Assembly (NCBI GenBank): GCA_027317055.1
Contig: DAHVFK010000008.1
Span: 1-23,931 of the forward strand
Reading direction: 5' to 3'
DNA length: 23,931 bases
From: Betaproteobacteria bacterium
GTDB taxonomy: Bacteria > Pseudomonadota > Gammaproteobacteria > Burkholderiales > SG8-39
Of this stretch, positions 7,738 to 15,374 are shown piece after piece. The notes under the pieces were generated by a model. It saw nothing but the letters and a program-made list of their open reading frames with translations, searched no databases and had not been told where the DNA came from. How positions within the stretch are numbered: the first letter of the stretch is position 1; each line of letters starts with the position of its first letter. Both the position numbers and the translations under genes were made by a program.

Positions 7738-9551
7738 GCCTCATCGCATCGGCCATTCTCGCGCCGCTCTCCGCGGCGCCGCTGATCCTGTTGCTGCGAC
7801 GTCTACCCGCCGCGCTGGCGCTGCTGGGCGCCGGTGTCGGCCTGCTCGCCAGCCTGGGGCTGTTGGTCGATGCCTCTCACGGTATTGGCGACGCATTGAT
7901 ATTACCCGGCTTGCCGGACTTGCCGCTGCGCCTGGTCGCCACACCGCTGACCGCGCTGCTTTCAAGCCTGGTCGCCGTGATCAGCAGCCTGGTGCTGGTC
8001 TATGCAACCGGCTATATGAAACAGGACAGCGAAAAGCCGCGCTTCTTCGCCATCATGCTGTTTTTCGTCTCGGCGATGCAGACCTTGGTGCTCGCCGGCG
8101 ACTGGATATTGCTGCTCGCGGCCTGGGAGCTCATCGGCCTCGCCAGTTACCTGTTGATCGGCTTCTGGTACCGGCGGCCGGGCGTCCGATCAGCGGCCAC
8201 CCGCGCCTTCCTGGTGACGCGCAGTGCCGACCTCGGTCTTTATATCGCGGTGTTCATTCTTATTGCCGGCGCCGGCAGCAGCGATATTGCGACCACGCTC
8301 GACACCGGCGGCCGCGCGGCCGTCGCCGCCGGACTGCTGTTGCTGATCGCGGCCATGGGCAAGTCGGCGCAAACGCCGCTGCACGACTGGCTGCAACGCG
8401 CCATGGCCGGCCCCACACCGGTCTCGGCGCTGCTGCACTCGGCCACCCTGGTGGCGGCCGGTGCAATTCTGCTGATCCGCACGGCGCCAATGCTGCCGCC
8501 TGAAGTGCTGCTGGCAATCGGTATCGTCGGTGGCATCACCAGCGTGGTCACCGGTCTCATCGCGCTGGGCGAACCCGACCTGAAACGCCTGCTCGCTGCC
8601 TCAACCTCCAGCCAGTACGGCCTGATGCTGGTGGCGGTAGGCGCCGGCGTACCGCTGGCGGCCCTGCTGCACCTGATCGCGCACGCGGCCATCAAGAGCT
8701 CCCTTTTTCTTGGCGCTGGTGTGTTCCAGCACAGCCGCGACAGCACTGCGCTGACCGAGCTGGCGGGCGCCGGGCGTGACCGGCCGCGCATATTTGCCGG
8801 TTTTGCGCTGGCGGCGCTGGCGCTGGCCGGCATCCCGCCCCTGAGCGGCTTCTATTCCAAGGACGCCGTCATCGCCGCCGCCCTGGCCTCAACCAAGGCA
8901 CCGATACTGGCATCGCTCGCGCTGGCCGGCACCCTGCTGACCGGCGCCTACATGGCCCGGACATTGCGTGTCCTGTGGCGGGGCAGCGGCAAGCGCCGCG
9001 ACATCGCAGGACTGGGCTGGATGGGCGCGGGGCTGGCCGGGCTGGTCATCCTGGCTATTTTCCTAGGGGCCGCATTCCCGGCCGTCGAGCGATTGCTGAG
9101 CGTCCGGCTACCCGAAAACACCCTCGCGCAGGTGCTCGGACTGAGCGCGGCGCTGGGCGGCCTGGCGCTGGGCTGGTTGATCCCGGCGCGGCGCCTGCTG
9201 GGGCCACTGTTGCCCTGGGCGCAGCAGGGTTTCGCCCTCGCCGGTGGTTTGGATACCTGGATGGTGCGTCCCGCGCTCGCCGTCGCCCGCGGCTGCGAAC
9301 AACTGGAACGCCAGCTGTACGCGGGCGTGCTTGCCGTGGGGCGGCTTGGTCTCGGCATCGGGCAGGCCGTGCGCCGTAGCGATGATCGAGTGATTGATGG
9401 ATTGATATTTTCACTGGCGCGCGCAACCGTCAATCTCGGCCATCGCGCCCGCACCCTGCAGAGCGGCCTGATCCATCGCGAACTCGCCGTCACTGCGGTG
9501 GGAACTGTACTGATTTTTGTCCCCCTGTTTATCGCTTTGCTGATTTTTTGA
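7734..9551 (+). CDS. NuoL-like antiporter subunit
   Basis: This 605-residue protein matches the NuoL/MrpA antiporter family over its full length. The proton-channel residues are kept: Glu132 in AAWELIGLASYLLIGFW, Lys210 in MGKSAQTPLHDWL, GPTPVSALLHSATLVAAG, Lys284 in DLKRLLAASTSSQYG and His317/Lys321 in HAAIKSSLFLGAG. The C-terminus has a long amphipathic region followed by a final membrane helix (ending LIFVPLFIALLIF), as expected for the lateral arm of NuoL that clamps NuoM and NuoN. The usual KAFxxNRxGD block reads RAFLVTRSADLG. The gene is coupled to nuoK-like upstream by a four-base overlap. The product probably conducts protons or sodium ions at the tip of the membrane arm. Confidence 0.88.
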   Translation: MSLIASAILAPLSAAPLILLLRRLPAALALLGAGVGLLASLGLLVDASHGIGDALILPGLPDLPLRLVATPLTALLSSLVAVISSLVLVYATGYMKQDSEKPRFFAIMLFFVSAMQTLVLAGDWILLLAAWELIGLASYLLIGFWYRRPGVRSAATRAFLVTRSADLGLYIAVFILIAGAGSSDIATTLDTGGRAAVAAGLLLLIAAMGKSAQTPLHDWLQRAMAGPTPVSALLHSATLVAAGAILLIRTAPMLPPEVLLAIGIVGGITSVVTGLIALGEPDLKRLLAASTSSQYGLMLVAVGAGVPLAALLHLIAHAAIKSSLFLGAGVFQHSRDSTALTELAGAGRDRPRIFAGFALAALALAGIPPLSGFYSKDAVIAAALASTKAPILASLALAGTLLTGAYMARTLRVLWRGSGKRRDIAGLGWMGAGLAGLVILAIFLGAAFPAVERLLSVRLPENTLAQVLGLSAALGGLALGWLIPARRLLGPLLPWAQQGFALAGGLDTWMVRPALAVARGCEQLERQLYAGVLAVGRLGLGIGQAVRRSDDRVIDGLIFSLARATVNLGHRARTLQSGLIHRELAVTAVGTVLIFVPLFIALLIF

Positions 9552-9558
9552 AAGGAAG
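9552..9558 (+). promoter_or_regulatory. Ribosome binding site that decides the nuoM-like start
   Basis: AAGGAAG lies just after the nuoL-like stop and seven bases before GTG 9566. A TTG at 9548 in the same frame would place this site inside the gene, so the GTG is the better start. Confidence 0.55.
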
Positions 9559-9565
9559 CGCCCGA

Positions 9566-11035
9566 GTGCCGTCCCTCGTGTCCATCACCCTGTTTCTGCC
9601 GCTCCTCGGGGCGCTGCTGGTCATGGCGTTGCGCAAGGCGCCGGCGCAGGTCGTGCACAGCATCGGCATCGTCGTCAGCGGGTTGACACTCACGGGCGCC
9701 GTGTTGATGTGGTCACGGGGCGTAAACGAAACAGGGTTTGCCCAGCTTGAACAGTTTGACTGGATGCCGGCGATCGGCGCGGCCTACCGCGTGGGCGTGG
9801 ACGGCATCAGTCTGCCGCTGGTACTGCTGAGCGCTTTGCTGTTTTTCGTAACCTTCATCTATTCCGCCAAGGTGCGGGAGCGTTCCCACGCCTACGTAGT
9901 TTTGCTGCTGCTGCTGGAAACCGCTGCCATCGGAACCTTCACCGCGCTGGATGCGATCCTGTTCTACGTGTTCTTCGAAGTGTCGCTGGTCTCCATGTAC
10001 TTCATGATTGCCGGCTGGGGGCACGAAGACCGGCAGCGGGCGGCACTGATGTTCTTCCTCTATACCCTGCTGGGCAGTCTGCCGCTGTTGCTCGCCATCC
10101 TCGGGCTGTATCTGGGCAGCGATCCGCATACCTTCGACATGCGCGTCTGGATCGACAAGCCACCGTTGACCGGCACCGCGGCCATGCCGGCGCTGGTGGC
10201 GATGCTGTTTACTTTTGCGGTCAAGACGCCGGTGTTCCCGTTCCATACCTGGCTGCCGGCCGCGCATGTGCAGGCCCCCGCCGCCGGCAGTGTCATCCTC
10301 GCCGGCGTGATGCTGAAGTTCGGCACCTATGGCTTGATACGTTTTGCCTTGCAGATGACACCCGGCGCCTTTCGCGATGCGGGCATCGCGATCCTTGTGT
10401 TGGGCGTGGTCAGCGCGCTCTACGGTGCCTTCGCCGCCCTGGCACAAAGCGACCTCAAGCGCCTGATCGCCTACACCTCGGTCAATCACATGGGCTATAT
10501 CATCGTCGGCGTCGCGATCGCCGCACTGGCGCTAGACCCTGCGATACGCGCCACCGCACTGGACGGCTCGGTGCTCCAAATGGTCAGTCACGGTCTGGTC
10601 ACCGGCGCCCTGTTCTTTCTCGTCGGCATGTTGCAGGACCGCGCCCGCACGCGGGAAATGGATCGGTTCGGCGGCCTGCTGAAAGTGACGCCGCTACTCG
10701 GCTGGTCCTTCGTGCTGGCCGCCTTCGCCTCGCTCGGACTGCCGGGGCTCGCGCACTTTCCGGCCGAATTCCAGATTTTCCTGGCAACACTGCGGGTCGA
10801 ACCGGTGGCCGACGTCGTCATCCTGGGCATTGTGATCACCGCCGGCCTGTACCTGAAAGCCATCAGCCGGGTCTTTCTCGGCGAACCTCGGGAGCAATGG
10901 GCCGGCATGGCGGATCTGAATGTGCGCGAAGTGCTCGCGCTGGGCCCGCTGCTGATACTGATCATCGCGCTGGGCATCGCACCGGCCTGGGTACTCGATA
11001 TCATTCACCAGACCACGGCGGCGTTGCGGTTCTGA
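9566..11035 (+). CDS. NuoM-like antiporter subunit
   Basis: This 489-residue polytopic protein is close to canonical NuoM. It has Glu138 in YVFFEVSLVSMYFMIAGWG, Lys220 in FAVKTPVFPFHTWLPAAHVQAP, Lys251 in GVMLKFGTYG, Lys298 in QSDLKRLIAYTSVNHMGY, and the later GLPGLAHFPAEFQIF block resembling LPGxxxFxGEF. All four charged residues of the central hydrophilic axis are therefore present, which argues for an active ion channel half. I use GTG 9566, preceded by AAGGAAG, rather than the upstream TTG. The stop overlaps the nuoN-like ATG (TGATG). In complex I, NuoM is the middle antiporter between NuoN and NuoL. Confidence 0.88.
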   Translation: MPSLVSITLFLPLLGALLVMALRKAPAQVVHSIGIVVSGLTLTGAVLMWSRGVNETGFAQLEQFDWMPAIGAAYRVGVDGISLPLVLLSALLFFVTFIYSAKVRERSHAYVVLLLLLETAAIGTFTALDAILFYVFFEVSLVSMYFMIAGWGHEDRQRAALMFFLYTLLGSLPLLLAILGLYLGSDPHTFDMRVWIDKPPLTGTAAMPALVAMLFTFAVKTPVFPFHTWLPAAHVQAPAAGSVILAGVMLKFGTYGLIRFALQMTPGAFRDAGIAILVLGVVSALYGAFAALAQSDLKRLIAYTSVNHMGYIIVGVAIAALALDPAIRATALDGSVLQMVSHGLVTGALFFLVGMLQDRARTREMDRFGGLLKVTPLLGWSFVLAAFASLGLPGLAHFPAEFQIFLATLRVEPVADVVILGIVITAGLYLKAISRVFLGEPREQWAGMADLNVREVLALGPLLILIIALGIAPAWVLDIIHQTTAALRF

Positions 11036-12417
11036 TGGCGCGTGATCTCGCCTTCCTGATCCCCGAGATCATGGTACTGCTAACCGCCATTCTTGCCCTG
11101 GCGGCCGAGATGCTGCGCCTGCCTCGCACTGCGCTGATGGTCACGCTTGCCGGCCTGCTGCTCGCGACCGGCCTGAGCATGCCGCTGCTGGGGGCGCACA
11201 CCAGCGTGTTCAGCGGCACCTTCCGCATCGATACGCTGAGTATCTGGGCCAAACTCATCTTGCTGCCGGCGACGCTGCTGTCCGTTTTGCTGGCACGCGC
11301 CGAACTCGGCGGCAGCGACCGGGAAGGCACCGTCTATAGCCTGCTCTGCCTGGTCACCCTGGGAGCCCTGTTGCTGGCCGGTGCCGGCGACACCATGCTC
11401 CTGGTGCTGGGTGTCCTGTTGTCCGGTCTGGGTTCCTTTGCCCTGGTCGCCTATCCGCGCAACGATAGCGCCACCGAAGCCGCCATGAAGTTTTTCGTGT
11501 TTGCCTCGGTCACCGGCGGCGTGATGATCTTCGGTCTCAGCTACTGGTTCGGCGGTACCGGCTCGACGCTGCTCAGCGATCTGGCCCGCCTCGACACCGC
11601 GCCCGTGGTCGCCGCCGTTGGTCTGGTCGCCGTCATCGTCGGACTGGGTTACAAGGCCTCACTGGTGCCGTTTCATTTCTGGGCACCGGATGCCTACGAA
11701 GGCGCGCCCGTGTCGATCGCCGCCTACCTGTCGGTGGCACCCAAGATCGGCGCAATACTTGCCCTGGCACAGGTGGTACGTGATTTACCCGTCGCCACGG
11801 GCTGGCCGATGGTCGTTGCCCTGATCGCCGTGCTGACCATGACCTACGGCTATCTGGCCGCACTGGCGCAGGACAACGTTGTCCGGCTGCTGGCCTATTC
11901 ATCGATCGCCCAGGCCGGCTATTTTCTCCTCGGCATTGTCGCCGTGGGTGCGAGCCCGCTTGCGTTCGAGTCCATGATTGTCTTTGCCGCGGCCTACGCC
12001 GCCATGAATCTGGGAGCATTCGCCGTTGTCATGTGTACCGGTCGAACCCTCGCTGCGTTGTCCGGCATCGGGCGCAGTCATCCCGTCATGGGAGTAGCGA
12101 TGGTGGTGTTTCTGCTTTCCCTGGTGGGCATCCCGCCACTCGCCGGTTTCGTGGGCAAGTTCCTGTTGTTTGGTGCGTCGATTGATGCCGGGTTCATTTG
12201 GCTGACCGTGATAGCCATCATCAACAGCGTGCTGTCACTGGCGGTCTACCTGCGCGTCGTCGTACCGATGTATCAGCGGCGCGACGATGCGCGAGTAAAG
12301 GACCTTGCACCGATGCCGCTGGTCAAGCTGGTGTGGGTCAATGCCTTCGTCTTCACGCTGGGCGTCGGGCTGGCGGCCCAGGTCCTGCTCGGACAGCTCG
12401 ACCGGCCATTGCAATGA
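11035..12417 (+). CDS. NuoN-like antiporter subunit
   Basis: This 460-residue protein matches NuoN. Lys207 and VPFHFWAPDAYEGAP give the TM7-TM8 signature, Lys237 lies in SVAPKIGA, then NVVRLLAYSSIAQAGYFLLG and LVGIPPLAGFVGKF follow. One key residue differs: the TM5 glutamate of the usual LELLSL motif appears as Val127 in LGVLLSGLGSFALVAY, while NuoL and NuoM here keep it. NuoN is the antiporter subunit nearest the quinone site in complex I, so a change in this copy fits a broken link to redox chemistry. It is the last gene of the operon. The 162 bases before the next gene hold no clear intrinsic terminator. Confidence 0.87.
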   Translation: MARDLAFLIPEIMVLLTAILALAAEMLRLPRTALMVTLAGLLLATGLSMPLLGAHTSVFSGTFRIDTLSIWAKLILLPATLLSVLLARAELGGSDREGTVYSLLCLVTLGALLLAGAGDTMLLVLGVLLSGLGSFALVAYPRNDSATEAAMKFFVFASVTGGVMIFGLSYWFGGTGSTLLSDLARLDTAPVVAAVGLVAVIVGLGYKASLVPFHFWAPDAYEGAPVSIAAYLSVAPKIGAILALAQVVRDLPVATGWPMVVALIAVLTMTYGYLAALAQDNVVRLLAYSSIAQAGYFLLGIVAVGASPLAFESMIVFAAAYAAMNLGAFAVVMCTGRTLAALSGIGRSHPVMGVAMVVFLLSLVGIPPLAGFVGKFLLFGASIDAGFIWLTVIAIINSVLSLAVYLRVVVPMYQRRDDARVKDLAPMPLVKLVWVNAFVFTLGVGLAAQVLLGQLDRPLQ

Positions 12418-12579
12418 CGCCGGAGCGGTATGTTGTTGTCTGCAACCACGCAAGCGCGCGGACCAAAGCCGGAGGCTGTCTCACTCTGGCGGTGCCGGAC
12501 CCATGTTCCGCTTGAATGATGAGACGATGAACGGTTCAGCGGTCGAAAAGAAACCCGGCCTGCACGGGCGGGACCCGAC

Positions 12580-13722
12580 ATGAGCCCGGATTCCTGCGCT
12601 GGCGCCGCATGCCGCCGCCGCATTGCTTCCACCGGCAGCGCCACGGGGTCGTCGCGCAGCCCGGCGGACATGGAGCTGTTCACCGAAGGCGACGCGCTCT
12701 ACGCGGCCATGCTCGACTCCATCCGCGGCGCGCGCCGCGCCGTGCGCCTGGAAAGCTACCTCTTTGCCGCCGACGAGATCGGCTGGGAGTTCGCGTACGC
12801 GCTGGTCGAGCGCGCGCGGGCGGGGGTGCGGGTCCGCCTTCACCTCGACGCGGTGGGTGCGTTCGGCGAATCGTCGCTCGCGCTCGCGCGGATCCTGCGC
12901 GAACAGGGCGCGCAGGTGAAATGGTTCCACCGCTGGAGCTGGCGCCGGCCGCTGCGCTACAACCGGCGCAACCACCGCAAGCTGCTGGTGGTCGACGACC
13001 GGGTGGCCTATATCGGCGGATTCAACATCCACCGCGAGAGCTCGCGCCGCGTTGTCGGCGACGCGCGCTGGCGCGACACCCATGCGGCCGTCTCCGGGGA
13101 GCTGGTGCGCGACGCCGCGAAGCTTTTCGACGCCTTCTGGCGCGGTCACCGGCGCTGGACGCCTGCGCAGCGCGGCGGCGGCGCGAGCCTGGTTTCGAAC
13201 CATACCCGCGTCTGCCGCCACCGCATCCGCTGCCTCTACTCGGAAGCCTTCGCCGGGGCGCGCGAGCGGATCTACCTGAGCACGCCCTATTTCGTCCCGG
13301 ACCTGCTGATGCAGCAGCGCCTCATGAAGGCCGCGCGCCGCGGCGTGGACGTGCGGCTGCTGGTGCCCTCGCGCAGCGACGTGCCGCTCACGCGCTGGGC
13401 CGCGCACGCGTTCTACGCCGCGCTGATCGCGGCCGGGGTGCGCGTGTACGAGTACCTGCCGCGCATGCTGCACGCCAAGACCGTCGCCATCGACGGGCGC
13501 TGGGCGGCGCTCGGCACCGCTAACTTCGACTACCGCAGCTTCTACCTGAATTACGAGCTGGTGCTCGCCGCGGCGGACGCGCGCGTTTGCGGGCTGCTCG
13601 AGCGGCAGTTCCTCGACGACCTGACGGAGTCGCTGCCGGTCTCGGCCGGACGCTGGGCCCGGCGCCGCTGGCAGCAGCGCGTGCTGGAGGGCGTCGGCTG
13701 GGCCATGCGGCGCTGGCTCTAA
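12580..13722 (+). CDS. Cardiolipin synthase / phospholipase D family protein
   Basis: This 380-residue protein has two HKD motifs: HRKLLVVD in a RNHRK...IGGFN context (His132) and HAKTVAID in LHAKTVAIDGRWAALGTANFD (His298). These are the two catalytic half-sites of the PLD superfamily. The spacing, the LESYLFAADEIGWEF block and STPYFVPD support a bacterial cardiolipin synthase of the ClsB/YbhO kind, which transfers phosphatidyl groups at the inner membrane. There are no N-terminal membrane helices, unlike ClsA. The first ~30 residues (Ser/Ala/Arg/Cys rich) are not family-like, so the true start could lie downstream near Met31. The gene looks more GC-rich than the preceding nuo-like operon. 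Cardiolipin is a known stabiliser of complex I, but the pairing here may be chance. Confidence 0.85.
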   Translation: MSPDSCAGAACRRRIASTGSATGSSRSPADMELFTEGDALYAAMLDSIRGARRAVRLESYLFAADEIGWEFAYALVERARAGVRVRLHLDAVGAFGESSLALARILREQGAQVKWFHRWSWRRPLRYNRRNHRKLLVVDDRVAYIGGFNIHRESSRRVVGDARWRDTHAAVSGELVRDAAKLFDAFWRGHRRWTPAQRGGGASLVSNHTRVCRHRIRCLYSEAFAGARERIYLSTPYFVPDLLMQQRLMKAARRGVDVRLLVPSRSDVPLTRWAAHAFYAALIAAGVRVYEYLPRMLHAKTVAIDGRWAALGTANFDYRSFYLNYELVLAAADARVCGLLERQFLDDLTESLPVSAGRWARRRWQQRVLEGVGWAMRRWL

Positions 13723-13763
13723 CCAGGGAAATTCGCGCGCGCAAATCGGGGCGCGCCGGGCGC

Positions 13764-13794
13764 TTGACTTTGCCACCATGGTAAGGCGCAACGT
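13764..13794 (+). promoter_or_regulatory. CueR-like MerR-family promoter/operator for the YHS gene
   Basis: TTGACT (13764-13769) is followed by a 19-bp dyad, CTTTGCCACCATGGTAAGG, overlapping it. This resembles the CCTTGCC...GGCAAGG operators of CueR-type copper regulators and lies between -35 and -10 as those do. With a 19-base spacer the -10 would be CAACGT, which is weak, as expected of activator-dependent promoters. The YHS gene begins 37 bases downstream. The candidate regulators are the MerR proteins at 17157 and 18250 or one outside the window. Confidence 0.6.
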
Positions 13795-13831
13795 GTCCTT
13801 GCTTCACCACGACTAACAGGAGGTCCAAACC

Positions 13832-14032
13832 ATGAAAGTCACCGATCCCGCGTGCGGCATGAGCATCGAGTCCGAGAAGGCCGCGGCAACGGAAACCTAC
13901 CAGGGACAAAACTACTATTTCTGCTCCCCGGGCTGCCGCGACACGTTCAAGAAGGACCCCGCGAAATTCGCGGCCAAGGCCGCAAAATCCGGCACAGAAG
14001 CCGGACATGGCGGGCACCAGCATCACGGGTAG
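13832..14032 (+). CDS. Small YHS-domain metal-binding protein
   Basis: This 66-residue protein is essentially one YHS domain: DPACGMSI near the start, then YYFCSPGCRDTFKKDPAKF. Cys8, Cys32 and Cys36 are the likely metal ligands, and a His-rich tail (HGGHQHHG) could add more. YHS domains occur alone or fused to copper and other heavy-metal P-type ATPases and are thought to bind or deliver metal. There is no signal peptide, so it should be cytosolic. A strong AGGAGGT ribosome site (13818-13824) and the CueR-like promoter upstream suggest high, metal-induced expression. Confidence 0.85.
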   Translation: MKVTDPACGMSIESEKAAATETYQGQNYYFCSPGCRDTFKKDPAKFAAKAAKSGTEAGHGGHQHHG

Positions 14033-14113
14033 GCCGGCGCCGCCGGGTGCACGCGCCCGGCGGCTTGGTATCCCGTTACGCCAGGCCGAGGCAAGCGGCG
14101 GAGAAACTCGCCC

Positions 14114-14743
14114 GTGCGCGATCCGCAGACAATCGAGCTGAACGTCGATCCGGACGGGGCCCTGGTCACGCTGCAAGCGGGCAGCTGGTTCGTGTGCTTC
14201 GTGCCCGGACTGGACAGGCAGTGGTGGCATCCGTTCGTCAACAAGCGCCACAAGCACGTCTTCGCCATGCGGCCGGCGGGTCCGGACGAGTGGACCCTGT
14301 TCGAGCCCTGGTGGCACCGCCTGCTGACGGCGACGATCACCTCGCAGCAGGCGAAGAAGTTCCTGCTCTGGGGCGCGCGCGGCGACGTGCTGCTGGTGCG
14401 CGAGGCCATCCCCGGGCGCGGCAGCCAGATACGCGGCTGGATGAACTGCGCCGCGCTTGCCGCCTATCTGCTCGGGCGCCCGTACTGGGTGTGGTCGCCG
14501 CACGGGCTGTACGAGCTGCTGCTGCGCGAGCCGAATGTCTGCCGGGTGGACGTTTCGGCGCTGCTCGAGTTCGATGCCGCCAAGCTCGCCGCGGGATCGC
14601 GCGTCATCGCGGCTTGCGACCAATGCATTCCGGGGGCGCATCGACCGCCCGGGGTGGCGAAGCCGTTCTGCATGCATTGCGGGCGAGATCTTGCCGAAAC
14701 CTCCGACGTGCCCTTGACCTTAGAGCGACGCAAAGCTTTATAA
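14114..14743 (+). CDS. Unknown protein with C-terminal zinc-ribbon-like cysteines
   Basis: I do not recognise this 209-residue protein. It is Trp-rich (WWHPFV, DEWTLFEPWWHRLL, YWVWSPHGLYELLL) and ends in a CxxC...CxxC pattern (Cys168/171 in ACDQC and Cys186/189 in CMHCGRDL), which resembles a zinc ribbon or rubredoxin-like knuckle. There is no signal peptide or clear transmembrane helix. Codon use and GC look like the neighbouring genes, and the frame is open throughout, so it is probably real. The start is GTG 14114 with a GGAG about a dozen bases upstream; a short spacer separates it from the YHS gene. Its last codons overlap a MerR-type promoter. Confidence 0.6.
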   Translation: MRDPQTIELNVDPDGALVTLQAGSWFVCFVPGLDRQWWHPFVNKRHKHVFAMRPAGPDEWTLFEPWWHRLLTATITSQQAKKFLLWGARGDVLLVREAIPGRGSQIRGWMNCAALAAYLLGRPYWVWSPHGLYELLLREPNVCRVDVSALLEFDAAKLAAGSRVIAACDQCIPGAHRPPGVAKPFCMHCGRDLAETSDVPLTLERRKAL

Positions 14744-14744
14744 G
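14714..14744 (+). promoter_or_regulatory. MerR-type promoter overlapping the end of the unknown gene, just before nuoJ
   Basis: TTGACC (14714-14719) and TATAAG (14739-14744) are separated by exactly 19 bases, the long spacer typical of MerR-activated promoters. The spacer contains CTTAGAGCGACGCAAAG, an imperfect dyad nearly identical to the site at 18660. The -10 includes the TAA stop of the upstream gene and lies only five bases before ATG 14750, so the predicted start of transcription falls at or just after the nuoJ start codon. Confidence 0.6.
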
Positions 14745-14749
14745 CAGCC

Positions 14750-15343
14750 ATGTTCGAAGCCGTGCTGTTCTACATCTTCGCCACCGTCCTGGTGGTGTCG
14801 GCCGTGGCGATCATCACGGTGCGCAACCCGGTGCACGCGGTGCTGTGCATGGTGCTGTGCTTTTTCACCACGGCGGGCCTGTGGCTGCTGCTGCGCGCCG
14901 AGTTTCTCGCCATCGCGCTGGTGCTGGTGTACGTCGGCGCGGTGATGGTGCTGTTCCTGTTCGTGGTGATGATGCTCGACGTCAACGTCGAGCAGCTGCG
15001 CGCGGGCATCTGGAAGAACCTGCCGCTCGCGCTGGTGGTGGGCGGGATCATGATCTTCGAGATGGTCGCCCTGCTCGCGCGGCAGGTCTTTGGCGGCCTC
15101 GCGCCGCGCGAGGCCGGGCCGGGCTACAGCAACACGAAGGAGCTGGGCATGCTGCTGTACACCGACTATGCGTACCCGCTCGAGGTCGCGGCCGTGATTC
15201 TTCTCGTGGCGATCATCGCGGCGATCGCGCTGACCCTGCGCCGGCGCAAGGACACGCGCCGCCCCGCCCCCGCCGAACAGATCCGCGCCCGGCGCGAGGA
15301 GCGCGTGCGGCTCGTTGCGATGCCGGCGGAGAAGGACGAGTGA
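14750..15343 (+). CDS. nuoJ: NADH-quinone oxidoreductase subunit J (solitary)
   Basis: This 197-residue membrane protein is a canonical proteobacterial NuoJ: FEAVLFYIFA at the start, RNPVHAVLCMVL, RAEFLAIALVLVYVGAVMVLFLFVVMMLDV and a C-terminal NTKELGMLLYTDYAYPLEVAAVILLVAIIAAI, with five transmembrane segments and a charged tail. In complex I it packs between NuoK, NuoA and NuoH and carries the pi-bulge helix used in coupling. It is normally encoded between nuoI and nuoK, but neither is nearby. Its neighbours are an unknown gene and an SPW-repeat gene. It is much more standard than the NuoJ-like protein at 6911-7429. It may be a displaced housekeeping gene, a duplicate, or a spare subunit for the complex I-like machine. 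Confidence 0.9.
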   Translation: MFEAVLFYIFATVLVVSAVAIITVRNPVHAVLCMVLCFFTTAGLWLLLRAEFLAIALVLVYVGAVMVLFLFVVMMLDVNVEQLRAGIWKNLPLALVVGGIMIFEMVALLARQVFGGLAPREAGPGYSNTKELGMLLYTDYAYPLEVAAVILLVAIIAAIALTLRRRKDTRRPAPAEQIRARREERVRLVAMPAEKDE

Positions 15344-15374
15344 CGGTGCGCCCCTCGCGCGACGGCGGCCCGTC

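Noticed and set aside
3814..12417. A [NiFe] hydrogenase 4 or formate hydrogenlyase-type complex
   Set aside because: The NuoD-like part has no CxxC pairs for a NiFe site, the NuoB-like part has no cluster cysteines, and no ferredoxin-type subunit is present.
3814..12417. An ordinary Mrp Na+/H+ antiporter operon
   Set aside because: Mrp operons lack NuoA, NuoH and NuoB/D homologues and have MrpE/F/G, none of which is seen.
12481..13791. 436-codon open frame on the - strand
   Set aside because: It is antisense to the PLD gene, whose two HKD motifs prove the + strand frame.
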